A stretch of DNA of 64,000 nucleotides from Gammaproteobacteria bacterium (GTDB lineage: Bacteria > Pseudomonadota > Gammaproteobacteria > Francisellales > CACEW01): assembly GCA_030652335.1 (NCBI GenBank), contig JAUSAW010000009.1, forward strand, positions 62,001 to 126,000, read 5' to 3'. The notes under the pieces were generated by a model. The model had not been told where the DNA came from. It ran no database searches and saw only the letters and a program-made list of their open reading frames with translations. This document shows, in pieces, positions 6,980 to 15,366 of this stretch (its first letter is position 1; every line of letters begins with the position of its first letter). Both the position numbers and the translations under genes were made by a program.

Positions 6980-8344
6980 ATGAAACTAGCAATTATGTGC
7001 GCTTTTATAGATGAGCTAAGAGACCTTGTCGACTTACTACTAGAAGTCAGCTCACTTCCAGCTTATGAAGAAATTGAATACGCTAAACGTAAATGCCTGC
7101 ACATTAAGGCTTTTGGACATGATATTTATATCACCCTATCTGGCATAGGCACAACGAGCGCCGGGAATACGACTACCGCCTTATGTGAAACCATTAAGCC
7201 GGATTGCATTATAATGTGTGGTACAGCCGGAGGATTAATCGCCGGCCAAAAAACCGGTGATTTAGTCGTGAGCAATAGCGTGATTGATATTGATTTATTT
7301 AGCTTACGTGAGTTTTTGACGGGGACCCCTTATGAACCTTGCTTGACCGATCCGCATAGCGGCAAACCCATTGAACGAGAATACTCCCCCCACCCTTTAT
7401 TATTAGAAATTTTCGCAAGCTCAAGCCTAATAAATGTTACAAAAGGCATCATCGCAACGAGCAATACTTTCCCTGCCCCAAAAGAAGCCTTTGAGCTGAT
7501 TAAAAAGCTCAACTGCGCAGGGATTGAAATGGAAAGCTCTGGCGTATTTAAGGCAGCCAATCATTATGATATTCCTGTTATTGCTGTTCGCGCGATTAGC
7601 AATTCACTAGATGATGAGGGAAATGATCTCAAAACACCTGACGATGCTATTAATAGATGCTCTGAAAGGCTTACCGCCTATCTACTCGATCTATTGCCTA
7701 GAATAAATACTTTTGAACCCATAGTCGCTGAAAAAAGACAACAAAAAATTGAAGCACTAGTAGCTAAATATGCTTTGGCCAAACATGAAGCAGGCGGATA
7801 CTTCAAGTCTGAGACGATAATGTTACCTCATAATGATGCAAGCCTGAGAGACAGGGGTGAAATACGCGAAGCAGGTAGCTCCACTATGCTCTTACTTGCA
7901 AAATACGACTATTCAGCATGGCGCCTAACTGAATCAGATGAAACTTGGAATTATCACCAAGGCGATACGCTAATGTTAAGAGTGATTGATCCTATTAGCC
8001 ATAGAGTAGATCAAGTCCTCCTAGACGGTGACGAACTCTTTCAATATACCATCCCTAGCGGCTATGTTATTTCAGCAGAATCACTAGGTGATTATAGCAT
8101 TATCGGCTGCATGTTCTCCCCAAGCCTTAGCTTTGAGCATGTTAGATTCGTTACTTTAGCTGAATTATTATCATGCCTCCCCCCTGAGCATGCTGACTTG
8201 CGTAGATTAGTCAAAGAACATGACATTAGCAGCGAAGCAGCAGAGACGCATACCTCACCCTTCTATACTGCAAGCGCTACAGACGCAGGGGAGACGCAAC
8301 GCACCGACACCGAAGATGCTGTGGACTTAGGGCATTTTAATTAG
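6980..8344 (+). CDS. MTA/SAH nucleosidase-like domain fused to an unknown C-terminal domain
   Basis: A protein of 454 residues. Residues 1-240 follow the purine nucleosidase fold (MTAN/Pfs, about 230 residues): Glu12 in MCAFIDEL, GTAGG at 81-85, SNTF at 161-164 and IEMES (Glu183/Glu185) in the place of the ribose-binding glutamates. At the site of the catalytic aspartate (ISD in MTAN) it has ISN (Asn208), so the substrate or mechanism may differ. Residues 240-454 have no recognised domain, no membrane segment, and a Thr/Ala/Asp-rich end. The start follows AAAGAG and lies 11 bases after yhhQ, so it is probably in the same operon. Confidence 0.65.
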   Translation: MKLAIMCAFIDELRDLVDLLLEVSSLPAYEEIEYAKRKCLHIKAFGHDIYITLSGIGTTSAGNTTTALCETIKPDCIIMCGTAGGLIAGQKTGDLVVSNSVIDIDLFSLREFLTGTPYEPCLTDPHSGKPIEREYSPHPLLLEIFASSSLINVTKGIIATSNTFPAPKEAFELIKKLNCAGIEMESSGVFKAANHYDIPVIAVRAISNSLDDEGNDLKTPDDAINRCSERLTAYLLDLLPRINTFEPIVAEKRQQKIEALVAKYALAKHEAGGYFKSETIMLPHNDASLRDRGEIREAGSSTMLLLAKYDYSAWRLTESDETWNYHQGDTLMLRVIDPISHRVDQVLLDGDELFQYTIPSGYVISAESLGDYSIIGCMFSPSLSFEHVRFVTLAELLSCLPPEHADLRRLVKEHDISSEAAETHTSPFYTASATDAGETQRTDTEDAVDLGHFN

Positions 8345-8435
8345 TTTTTCCAGCCAAAGAGGTCCTTGGGATTGTGTTAGGATTAACTCCAGGACCTCAG
8401 CTGATCTCTAGCTAATCGAGGCTGGGCAATGACTA

Positions 8436-8756
8436 TTAGTTTTTAATCTTCACTCTTTTAATCACGATATCCTTAAACATCACCCAATCGCCTAGCAAGC
8501 TATAAAAAGGATATTTAAAAGTAGCGGGTTTATTTTTTTCAAAGATAAAATGCCCGACCCAGGCAAAGCCATAACCTATTACAGGTAAGGCCATTAAACC
8601 CCACCATTTTTCAGTGATTAGCACAGCAAACACTACAAGAATAATGGCGCTGCTACCGATAAAGTGCAGCAATCGATTGAGTGGATGTCGGTGTTCATCC
8701 AGGTAAAAGGGATAGAATTGCGCAAAACTTTTAAAGGGTCCCGATTTATTTTGCAT
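8436..8756 (-). CDS. DUF962/Mpo1-like membrane protein
   Basis: This 106-residue protein starts with the family segment FAQFYPFYLDEHRHPLNRLLHF, in which YLxEHxxxxNRxLHF carries the conserved histidines, followed by two hydrophobic helices (GSSAIILVVFAVLI and WGLMALPVIGYGFAWVG), HFIFEKNKPATF and a final PFYSLLGDWVMF motif. Yeast Mpo1, a relative, is an Fe2+-dependent dioxygenase acting on 2-hydroxy fatty acids; bacterial members are mostly uncharacterised. The first two His clusters needed for metal are present. It lies divergent from the SRP RNA gene. Confidence 0.85.
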   Translation of the reverse strand: MQNKSGPFKSFAQFYPFYLDEHRHPLNRLLHFIGSSAIILVVFAVLITEKWWGLMALPVIGYGFAWVGHFIFEKNKPATFKYPFYSLLGDWVMFKDIVIKRVKIKN

Positions 8757-8807
8757 CTCTCTATCCTTTCTTTTCTATTTAGTTGTGGTAGAATTCGCGA
8801 CTCAATG

Positions 8808-8916
8808 GTGGCCTCCCGGTCTCCTCGCAATGCAAGATTGTAAACCCCGCCAGGTCCGGAAGGAAGCAACGGTAGCAGTTAAGCATGTGCCGAGGTAAGG
8901 CTGGATAGGCTGCCTC
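8808..8916 (+). ncRNA. ffs: 4.5S signal recognition particle RNA
   Basis: The hallmark core CCAGGTCCGGAAGGAAGCA, with the GGAA tetraloop and the symmetric internal loop, is present, followed by GCATGTGCCGAGGTAAG on the returning strand. The ends GGTGGCCT and AGGCTGCC pair with G-U allowed. The length of about 109 bases fits the small bacterial SRP RNA. The RNA binds Ffh and directs nascent membrane proteins to FtsY, whose gene is also in this window. End points are set by the terminal helix and may be off by a few bases. Confidence 0.93.
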
Positions 8917-8928
8917 CAGTTTATATGC

Positions 8929-9654
8929 TTACTCCCATTCTTTCACCAGACCGGCACTAGCCTTAGGTCTAAAGGGATGAGTCATGGTAGCAAAGCTTGT
9001 ACTAACAACTGCACTTACAATTGACTTTGGTGCCTCAACAGGTTTCTTAGAATAGCTATCAAGAAAACTAACTAATTCAGGGCAGTGCTTATATTTTGCA
9101 ACCATCGCAGGCGTACAGCCATAATTGTTCTTTATATTGAGATCAATAGGATGACCAGACTTCTCAGCAAAACCAAATAACGCAATAATATCTTCCTTAT
9201 AAAATTTAATAGCTTCTCGATTCTTACATACTAACTCTACTATATGATGCATGACCCCCTTTCCCGTATCGCTATCGCTGACCGTCGCTTTGGCGCCCTT
9301 TTCAGCCAAAAACAGGACGATCTTAAGCCCCTCAACATCCTCTCTTTGCGCTGCCACTAAAATAGGGTCGCCTTCGTTTATTAAAAGATCCATAGTAGAG
9401 TCGCTCTCGCTATCCGGCTCATCACATTTAGGCTTTTCATAGCCTTTTAATAAGGGCTTTTTTCCAAAACTAATATGTTTAATAGCATTCTTCTCATTCA
9501 TTCTATCAAGCTTAGCCCCTACCATTAAGCTTTCAAATGACCCCTTACTTAATTCCTTAGTTGCTTTTTCAATGAAAGCTGCAACCGTATCTCGAGTGCC
9601 TCTTGCACATTCATCTTTCATTTTGATAAATAAAATCGATCTGTCTCCATACAT
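8929..9654 (-). CDS. Ankyrin-repeat protein
   Basis: This 241-residue protein has an AAAGGAG site before the ATG. Residues about 95-215 carry two or three degenerate ankyrin repeats: DPILVAAQREDVEGLKIVLF with LAEKGAKATV, a linker with the helix ALFGFAEKSGHPIDL, and NIKNNYGCTPAMVAKYKHC with PELVSFLDSY. The N-terminal 90 residues and Ser/Pro-rich tail match nothing I know. Ankyrin proteins in Legionellales are often secreted into host cells; that role is inferred from context only. Its 3' end faces the SRP RNA gene 12 bases away. Confidence 0.75.
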   Translation of the reverse strand: MYGDRSILFIKMKDECARGTRDTVAAFIEKATKELSKGSFESLMVGAKLDRMNEKNAIKHISFGKKPLLKGYEKPKCDEPDSESDSTMDLLINEGDPILVAAQREDVEGLKIVLFLAEKGAKATVSDSDTGKGVMHHIVELVCKNREAIKFYKEDIIALFGFAEKSGHPIDLNIKNNYGCTPAMVAKYKHCPELVSFLDSYSKKPVEAPKSIVSAVVSTSFATMTHPFRPKASAGLVKEWE

Positions 9655-9738
9655 AACAAAGCTCCTTTAGTGCGTATTATTAAGAATCTAGAACTGATAG
9701 CTTAATATAATAGTCTGCTGTAACCCAGCTTCTTAACG

Positions 9739-10857
9739 CTAAGCAGCCTGATTCAATACATATTTAATCAAGGGATCCACCACTCTATAGCCTAAGGGCC
9801 CCTGCTCGATAAAATCATTTTTAAGCAAGACTTCAAGCGACTGGCTTATGCTGCTATGGGCCATTTTTAATTCTTGAATCATGGCCACCGAGTTAGGTTC
9901 GGCTACGGCTTCACGTTGTGACATGGCTTGCAGGACTAGGCGCTGATTTTTAGATAATAGCGAAATATCGTTTACCACCGAGTCATATTCTTCTTCGCCC
10001 AGCAGCAACCAGGCTAAATCGACATTGGTCTTAGTCGGCAAGCTGGGGCTAGTCCATAATTTAGCACAAATTTTATTGACATAATAAGGATGATTTTCGG
10101 TAAGTTTTAGGACTTCATCGATGACTTCCACGGATAGTGGCTTTTTCCATTGCTCTTTGGCATGCTTTTGCAAAAAGGCTTCATAGTCGGCCGATTTAAT
10201 CCTTTGTAAATTAATGCGATCACAGAGCTTATAAAAGGGTTTATGGCGATCATCAAAAATTTTATTCAACATATGGCGATGACTACCGGAAATAATAAAA
10301 GTCACTCTTTGAGTGCGCTGAGCGAAATCACGCAACTCCGCCTGAAATAAATCGCTCATCTCGGTCTTTACGATATCCTGAAACTCATCTAAAAATATCA
10401 CGGCTCGCTTATTTTCAACGCTAAGTAATTTCTCAATATCTTCTAGTAAATGCTGGACTGTTTCCAGCGGCCCTGTCGATGAGGGTCGAACACTAAATGA
10501 AGCCCCCACTCCTTTTACTTCGAGGCTGACTTGAGTATTAGCTAATACTTTTGCCAAAGTCTTTAAAGCTTTTTGAGACGTTGGCATAACGGTGCTTAAT
10601 AGACTGGTAAAACCGCCGACAAATTTTTTCGCTACATCTTCATCTCGTAAAGCATTAAAAAAATTGATATAAGCATGCGGAACATTAGCCTCCGAGATAG
10701 CTTGAAGTGCTAATGAAGTTTTGCCATAACGCCTGGGTGAAATAATTAAAGTATGTCGGATTTGCTGAATATTATTTACCAACATCCCACGCTCAGTCTC
10801 ACGATTACAGAAGGCCCTACCTAATGCAATTCTACTGGGGAAAAGGATTTCTAACAT
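9739..10857 (-). CDS. AAA-type (archaeal ATPase-like) P-loop ATPase with C-terminal winged helix
   Basis: The 372-residue reading starts at ATG 10857 behind GGAGTAAACG; an in-frame ATG at 10887 lies inside a palindrome and has no ribosome site. It has Walker A SPRRYGKTS (residues 40-48), Walker B AVIFLDE (152-158), a sensor strand VTFIISGS (185-192) and a basic HRHMLNKIF following it. A lid region and a winged-helix-like end (LSKNQRLVLQAMS then SSISQSLEVLLKNDFIEQG) complete it. This is the pattern of the Arch_ATPase/STAND-related family found on mobile islands and in some defence or regulatory modules. Specific role unknown. Confidence 0.75.
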   Translation of the reverse strand: MLEILFPSRIALGRAFCNRETERGMLVNNIQQIRHTLIISPRRYGKTSLALQAISEANVPHAYINFFNALRDEDVAKKFVGGFTSLLSTVMPTSQKALKTLAKVLANTQVSLEVKGVGASFSVRPSSTGPLETVQHLLEDIEKLLSVENKRAVIFLDEFQDIVKTEMSDLFQAELRDFAQRTQRVTFIISGSHRHMLNKIFDDRHKPFYKLCDRINLQRIKSADYEAFLQKHAKEQWKKPLSVEVIDEVLKLTENHPYYVNKICAKLWTSPSLPTKTNVDLAWLLLGEEEYDSVVNDISLLSKNQRLVLQAMSQREAVAEPNSVAMIQELKMAHSSISQSLEVLLKNDFIEQGPLGYRVVDPLIKYVLNQAA

Positions 10858-10880
10858 TCGTTTACTCCATTTAAATCTAT

Positions 10881-10899
10881 ATGACATATATTATGTCAT
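10881..10899. promoter_or_regulatory. Palindromic operator-like site upstream of the ATPase gene
   Basis: ATGACATA (10881-10888) and TATGTCAT (10892-10899) are perfect 8-base inverted arms around TAT, 24 bases before the chosen ATPase start. Another TATGTCGTCA half-site lies a few bases further out (about 10906). A protein with a winged-helix tail could bind its own promoter here. Function is inferred. Confidence 0.45.
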
Positions 10900-11010
10900 T
10901 GGCATTATGTCGTCAAGCTGCTCAGGCAAATAGCCTTACTAAAAATTTTCACTTAGCATGCCTGCTGCATTTCCGCTACAATTCAGCCTGGCATATCTAA
11001 GGAGCAGTAG

Positions 11011-13497
11011 ATGCATAATCCAGGCATAATCTCAAAAAACTCACACCCGCAGCTAAATACATTAGCTTCTGGCAGCACTAGGTTTCTCGACGAAGCGCAT
11101 GCGCGAGGATTTTCATCAGGCACTTTAGCAGCACCACCCTCAGCAACCTCACCTGTTCATGACCATACCACACCCCTATCAACTTATCATACAACACGAG
11201 CATCACGCTCCTCTCATGCAACATTAACATCTCACTCTTCATCAGAAGATGTTTTGGGCCCCCGCCCCCATTCTTCCTTAATAACCCGATTCAATGCTGC
11301 TCTACCTAAAGCATTAAGGCAATTACAAGATGAAATACATCACTCTATTGAACTAGCCATTGCCAAGGAAGCGCCTTCAGAAAGTGAAGCATTGAGCGAA
11401 GAGGCTCCTACCAAACAAAAATTGGTAGAGATGCTTACTACTTCAAATGTAATCAACGGGATTATCGAATATCTTTGCAACGCCTTGCCTTTACCTGCGC
11501 ACCCAGAAGATTTTCTGCACAATGCTACAATGCCTGTGAAGCCTCAAGACCGTAAAGTAGCTAAGCTTAAAGAAAAATTAACGACCTTAATTAAGGAAAT
11601 TCTTTCCGAAGACGCCACCCTTAGCGGATTGATTGCAGAGGCGCCACATACCCAAGCAATCCTAAACTGGCTTTGCACTAAATTACCTGAGAGCATAGGA
11701 CATTGCTTAACTCAAATTAACTTCGATTTAATTACGCTGCGACATAAAGAAATATTAAGAGCCAATATACGCACAGACATTGATGAAGAAAATAGTGCTA
11801 GAAACAACCCTATAGTAGATGCCCTTGCGATAACAATTCAGCCTCCAAGAACCCAGCAAGCGCATAAAAGCAAGCCTTCTGAGCAACAACTAACCCTTGG
11901 AAAAGGCTTAACTTTTATTGCCATGATCCCACAAGCTGTCTTTGCAGGATTACTTACATATGATTTACTCAATGTCCGCTTTACTAAAGGTGGGGCCGGC
12001 ATTATTGCCCTTTTCGCCGTAGGTGGCGTCCAAGCTGGCAAATATATATTAGTAGAATATTTGGGTCGCGATAACTGGGAAATAATTTATAAAGGCATAC
12101 CGTTGATTTCCGTAAAGGGCTACAAAAACTTCATTAGAGCTGCTTTAAAAGCAACTATTGTAGCGACAGGGACAGGAACATTTAGTCTATTAGCAAAGGT
12201 AGCCATGGCCGACCCAAAAAATGGCCTTGGACAACTAATAAGGACAGATTTTAATGCCGATACATTGGCTGCAATCTGTGAAACTCCTGCCGTTTGGCTC
12301 CCTATGGCTGCAGCCTCATTTGCTTGTAATGTGCCAGCCTTCAATACCATTTTTAATGTAGGTTTAGAAAAATTATATAGACTATTGGGATTACTACTGA
12401 GCTGGAAGGCCGATCTACAAGCTTATTTAAAGGCACAACGAGACCTTGATCACGGCATAAATTACTTAATACAACCCATCAATAGTCTTGCTGTAGCGCT
12501 GCGCGAGAAGGACTCCGCGATTAAGGAAGATATAATTAACCTCTACCTTCAAGAAATCATTGCCAGGTTAGAGTTCGTACTAGGCGAGCCAGCCGACAAT
12601 ATGTTTTACGATTACCTATCGCCCCAAGATAAAATTAATGCCTTGCTAAATCAGGATCGCCGTGGAATTAAATTAAGAGAACAATTTCAAAATCTCGCCG
12701 AACTCGACCGAGAATATAAAGCAGAAGTTTTACCTATAGAAATGCACCTTAGCAGAGTGTCTGCTATTGCAGGCGTAGCTTCAGCTGGGATTACATGTGC
12801 AGGCTTATCGAATTTCCGTAGCTTTGGAGAACAATTTGGTAGCCTGCTAATCGATGAACCTCATGTGGACAGTGTTTTTGGCGTTATAGAAATGCTCGCC
12901 ATGGTATTAATGGCTACCTTCGCCTTAGAATTCGGCAGTTCTATTGCTAACTGGATTTTTGCTAAATGTTATCCTGGCATAGAAAGCAGACATCACGTTG
13001 ACTTATTGCCAACTTTTGCGCGTCCTGGCATCTTTAGAGGCGGCAGGTTACAACTCCATATCGAAGCGCTGCTAATCTGCGTAGCAATCGGCGGGCTAGC
13101 CAATGCTATGCAATCTGTCATCGTAGGTCAATCAGCAGCGTATATCGCTCTTGCAGTAATAGCCTCAGCCATATTGGAATTCTGGGTCTGGCATAAGTCA
13201 CGTAGCGAGACTTTTGAAAGATATATCGTTGATAACAACAGACTAGGCGAACTCAGCGCAACTCTTGGCAAGCTTTCAGCGTTTATTGACAGCATGAAAT
13301 ATGACAATGTTGAACCAAGCCCCACCATATTAATCTATGCATGGGCAAGTTTGAGAGCTATGGTTTGTTGTCAAATAGCAAAGCCACCCGAAGCTTCATC
13401 AACGATGCCGCTATTAAACGCATATTCAGCATCCCCAAGGGTAAATGCAGCCGCGGGAGTATCACGACGGTTCGAGATAGAAGGATCGCCTGCCTAG
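11011..13497 (+). CDS. Large unknown polytopic membrane protein
   Basis: This 828-residue protein follows an AAGGAGCAG site. Residues 1-100 are Ser/Thr/His-rich and probably disordered. Residues about 100-290 are helical and contain two similar segments (NVINGIIEYLCNALPLPAH and TQAILNWLCTKLPE). From about residue 295 there are some eight hydrophobic segments, for example LTFIAMIPQAVFAGLLTY, IIALFAVGGVQAGKYI, TIVATGTGTFSLLAKVAMA, AIAGVASAGITCAGL, MLAMVLMATFALEFGSSIA, LLICVAIGGLANA and AAYIALAVIASAILEFWVW, with a helical soluble loop (about 470-590). A cysteine pair (MVCCQIAK) lies near the end. No family is recognised. Size, composition and location in the accessory region suggest a host-directed or island protein. 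Confidence 0.7.
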   Translation: MHNPGIISKNSHPQLNTLASGSTRFLDEAHARGFSSGTLAAPPSATSPVHDHTTPLSTYHTTRASRSSHATLTSHSSSEDVLGPRPHSSLITRFNAALPKALRQLQDEIHHSIELAIAKEAPSESEALSEEAPTKQKLVEMLTTSNVINGIIEYLCNALPLPAHPEDFLHNATMPVKPQDRKVAKLKEKLTTLIKEILSEDATLSGLIAEAPHTQAILNWLCTKLPESIGHCLTQINFDLITLRHKEILRANIRTDIDEENSARNNPIVDALAITIQPPRTQQAHKSKPSEQQLTLGKGLTFIAMIPQAVFAGLLTYDLLNVRFTKGGAGIIALFAVGGVQAGKYILVEYLGRDNWEIIYKGIPLISVKGYKNFIRAALKATIVATGTGTFSLLAKVAMADPKNGLGQLIRTDFNADTLAAICETPAVWLPMAAASFACNVPAFNTIFNVGLEKLYRLLGLLLSWKADLQAYLKAQRDLDHGINYLIQPINSLAVALREKDSAIKEDIINLYLQEIIARLEFVLGEPADNMFYDYLSPQDKINALLNQDRRGIKLREQFQNLAELDREYKAEVLPIEMHLSRVSAIAGVASAGITCAGLSNFRSFGEQFGSLLIDEPHVDSVFGVIEMLAMVLMATFALEFGSSIANWIFAKCYPGIESRHHVDLLPTFARPGIFRGGRLQLHIEALLICVAIGGLANAMQSVIVGQSAAYIALAVIASAILEFWVWHKSRSETFERYIVDNNRLGELSATLGKLSAFIDSMKYDNVEPSPTILIYAWASLRAMVCCQIAKPPEASSTMPLLNAYSASPRVNAAAGVSRRFEIEGSPA

Positions 13498-13770
13498 ATA
13501 AGCGTTACCAACTATATTGCCATCCACAACTTGACAGGGGATCCAAAAAACCTAGATGGTTGCTAAGTATTCTGCTTATCACTCCTTTGGAGCGTCATAA
13601 TAAAACTGGCGACCAAAATTGAGATGCTCGCTTCAACGTCGCGACCGCCTCTACCTAAATCCAGAGGTAGCGTTGCAACGATTTGTCATTTAGCAGCTAG
13701 GTCAGCTTAATTTTTAATCATGTAGACCCGCTTTGCGGCGATATGATGCCATTTGCTCACAAAAAATATT
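13498..13770. other. Intergenic stretch with a possible insertion-sequence scar
   Basis: No gene is supported here. The segment around 13606-13629 (ACTGGCGACCAAAATTGAG) resembles DNA beside the IS1595-type element: TATAAAATTGAGATGC at about 41070 and, on the other strand, AATTGGCGACCACGC at about 41673-41688. It may be the end of a lost insertion sequence. The hairpin CGCCTCTACCTAAATCCAGA / GGTAGCG-like at about 13650 is weak. Confidence 0.3.
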
Positions 13771-13882
13771 AGTCAAACCCTGATCCCCTTCGGGATAGGT
13801 TCGAGTCTAACTTTTCTATGGGGATTTAGTAGATATCGTGATGGCAAGCTTTAATCAAAAGTAAATGGCGGAGCGGACGGGA
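13771..13882. repeat. tRNA-Asp tail direct repeat, distal copy
   Basis: 112 bases closely matching 13955-14064, 184 bases away. It begins AGTCAAACCCTGATCCCC, includes the ATCCCCTTCGGGAT hairpin and GGTTCGAGTC, and ends in TGGCGGAGCGGACGGGA, which equals the last 17 bases (with CCA) of tRNA-Asp in reverse. The rest of the tRNA is absent. Confidence 0.85.
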
Positions 13883-13954
13883 TTATGAGAAACATCCTGT
13901 TTCTCACCCTACGGGTCGCACTAACGTGCGCTCAAAATTGATCCAGTCAATTTT

Positions 13955-14064
13955 AGTCAAACCCTGATCCCCTTCGGGATAGGTTCGAGTCTAACTTTCT
14001 TGGGAATTTAATAGATATCGTGATGGCAAACTTTAATCAAAAGTAAATGGCGGAGCGGACGGGA
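13955..14064. repeat. tRNA-Asp tail direct repeat, tRNA-proximal copy
   Basis: The 110-base partner of 13771-13882 with a few substitutions and two single-base gaps in the middle. Here the final 17 bases belong to the intact tRNA-Asp gene. The two copies bracket a 72-base spacer that includes CTCACCCTACGGGTCGCAC. Confidence 0.85.
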
Positions 14065-14124
14065 CTCGAACCCGCGACCTCCGGCGTGACAGGCCAGCAT
14101 TCTAACCAACTGAACTACCGCTCC
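14048..14124 (-). tRNA. tRNA-Asp (anticodon GTC)
   Basis: A 77-base tRNA read on the minus strand: acceptor GGAGCGG with CCGCTCC then G and encoded CCA, D arm TAGTTCAGTTGGTTAGA, anticodon loop CTGTCAC giving GTC between GGC and GCC, and T arm CGGGTTCGAGTCCCG. It lies 28 bases downstream of tRNA-Thr on the same strand and is probably cotranscribed with it. Confidence 0.97.
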
Positions 14125-14152
14125 GCAAAGACTCTTAACTTGCTTACTCATC

Positions 14153-14228
14153 TGGTGCTGGCAACAGGAGTCGAACCCGTGGCCTACTGATTACAAATCA
14201 GTTGCTCTACCAGCTGAGCTATGCCAGC
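14153..14228 (-). tRNA. tRNA-Thr (anticodon TGT)
   Basis: A 76-base tRNA on the minus strand: acceptor GCTGGCA with TGCCAGC then A and encoded CCA, D arm TAGCTCAGCTGGTAGAGC, anticodon arm ACTGA-TTTGTAA-TCAGT giving TGT, and T arm ACGGGTTCGACTCCTGT. It forms a pair with tRNA-Asp. Confidence 0.97.
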
Positions 14229-14334
14229 AAAAGAGAGGCCATTATATCTATTTCCTACTAGAAAACAAGCATAATTCAGACTTTTATAGGAACAAAGTTG
14301 TACGCTGCTTTGCTCCATCTTAAACGCCGTTTTC

Positions 14335-15180
14335 TTAAGGCTTAGAACCAGCACCTGATATAGCTGTTATTTCACGCTTACGACCAAAACCACGTCTTGT
14401 CAGACAAGCACAAAATGCCAGGCCAACTAAGCCTATGCCAGCTTGTATCAGTCCTGCTGATGCGATATCAGCATGCTCATGCTTAGCACTTAATCCAGGC
14501 ATGGCTTCGCCGCGCAATGTATGTTTATGAGCAAAGTCTGACCTCGAAAATATAAGGCCACTTTCATTTTCATGGTGTTTAAATGGAAGCAACATAGCAG
14601 TTGCACCGCCAGAGTAGCTATCCCCTATTTCTATAATGCCACCCAAAAATGGACTCGATTTTCTGCCATACATGCGATCGGTTACTTTAATTACATGCCC
14701 AATAGCCACTACATAGACGTCTTCCTCTGCTTGCTTGTCGGCTAAGGCATTGACTTGCTTAAATAGTGCGTCACGATCCTCCCCAGCACTAAGAGGATAA
14801 ACATGCTCGATTTCACCCACCAACAATAGCGTTTTAGCAGCACCATGTTTTACCAAAAAGCGCTTCTGAAGAACAGTAAGCTCCTCGAATTTTTCAGGGA
14901 AATCAGCCGGAAAAACACGCTTGGCTTCTTTAGCTAATATAAGATTCTCTGGGCTAAGGAATTCTACATCCAGCTCTTTAAATAAACCTTCTTGCATAAC
15001 CACCATATTAGGCTTTAAAAATATTGAGCGAGTGGAATAAAATGCCGTTTTAGCAAGCTCTTCCTGATAATGTGACTCAAACTCTGGGCCACTCTTTATA
15101 TAGTAGCCATGCGGATCTTTACCACGGCTTCTAGCAATCGAATCGGCTTGTAGATTATAAAGATGGATATGTTTTGGCAT
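14335..15180 (-). CDS. Unknown protein with a C-terminal membrane segment
   Basis: This 281-residue protein starts MPKHIHLYNLQADSIARSRG behind AGAGG. Residues 1-240 are soluble with no recognised motif; a central part (TLLLVGEIEHVYPLSAGEDR, then VYVVAIGHVIKVTDRMYGR) looks like an alpha/beta fold. Near the end is one hydrophobic segment (ASAGLIQAGIGLVGLAFCAC, about 243-262) followed by the basic TRRGFGRKRE, a tail-anchor layout. No signal peptide is seen. It lies between the tRNA pair and the large ankyrin gene in an accessory block. Confidence 0.6.
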   Translation of the reverse strand: MPKHIHLYNLQADSIARSRGKDPHGYYIKSGPEFESHYQEELAKTAFYSTRSIFLKPNMVVMQEGLFKELDVEFLSPENLILAKEAKRVFPADFPEKFEELTVLQKRFLVKHGAAKTLLLVGEIEHVYPLSAGEDRDALFKQVNALADKQAEEDVYVVAIGHVIKVTDRMYGRKSSPFLGGIIEIGDSYSGGATAMLLPFKHHENESGLIFSRSDFAHKHTLRGEAMPGLSAKHEHADIASAGLIQAGIGLVGLAFCACLTRRGFGRKREITAISGAGSKP

Positions 15181-15265
15181 TAAATCGGACCTCTATTTAT
15201 TTAGACTGGGCCATTATAACTATCTAACCTTAAGGAAAACTTAAGGGTTTTTACATTTTGATCCA

Positions 15266-15306
15266 AGCCCCGGGCTCATAATCTTGCGATTATGCCCCAG
15301 GATTGG
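15266..15306. repeat. GC-rich palindromic repeat, divergent copy
   Basis: CCCCGGGCTCATAATC and GATTATGCCCCAGG form a strong stem in the gap between the tail-anchored protein and the ankyrin gene. The ends resemble the GGATCCCGGG palindrome family seen elsewhere, but the middle differs. It may act as a terminator. Confidence 0.4.
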
Positions 15307-15366
15307 TAGTAACTACCGTCGTCATTAACTATGGATTATTACTTATTGAGTTTCTGTTTTAGAAAA

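Noticed and set aside
13341..13622. 93-residue frame overlapping the end of the 828-residue gene
   Set aside because: Out of frame with the large gene, no ribosome site, and most of it runs into non-coding DNA.
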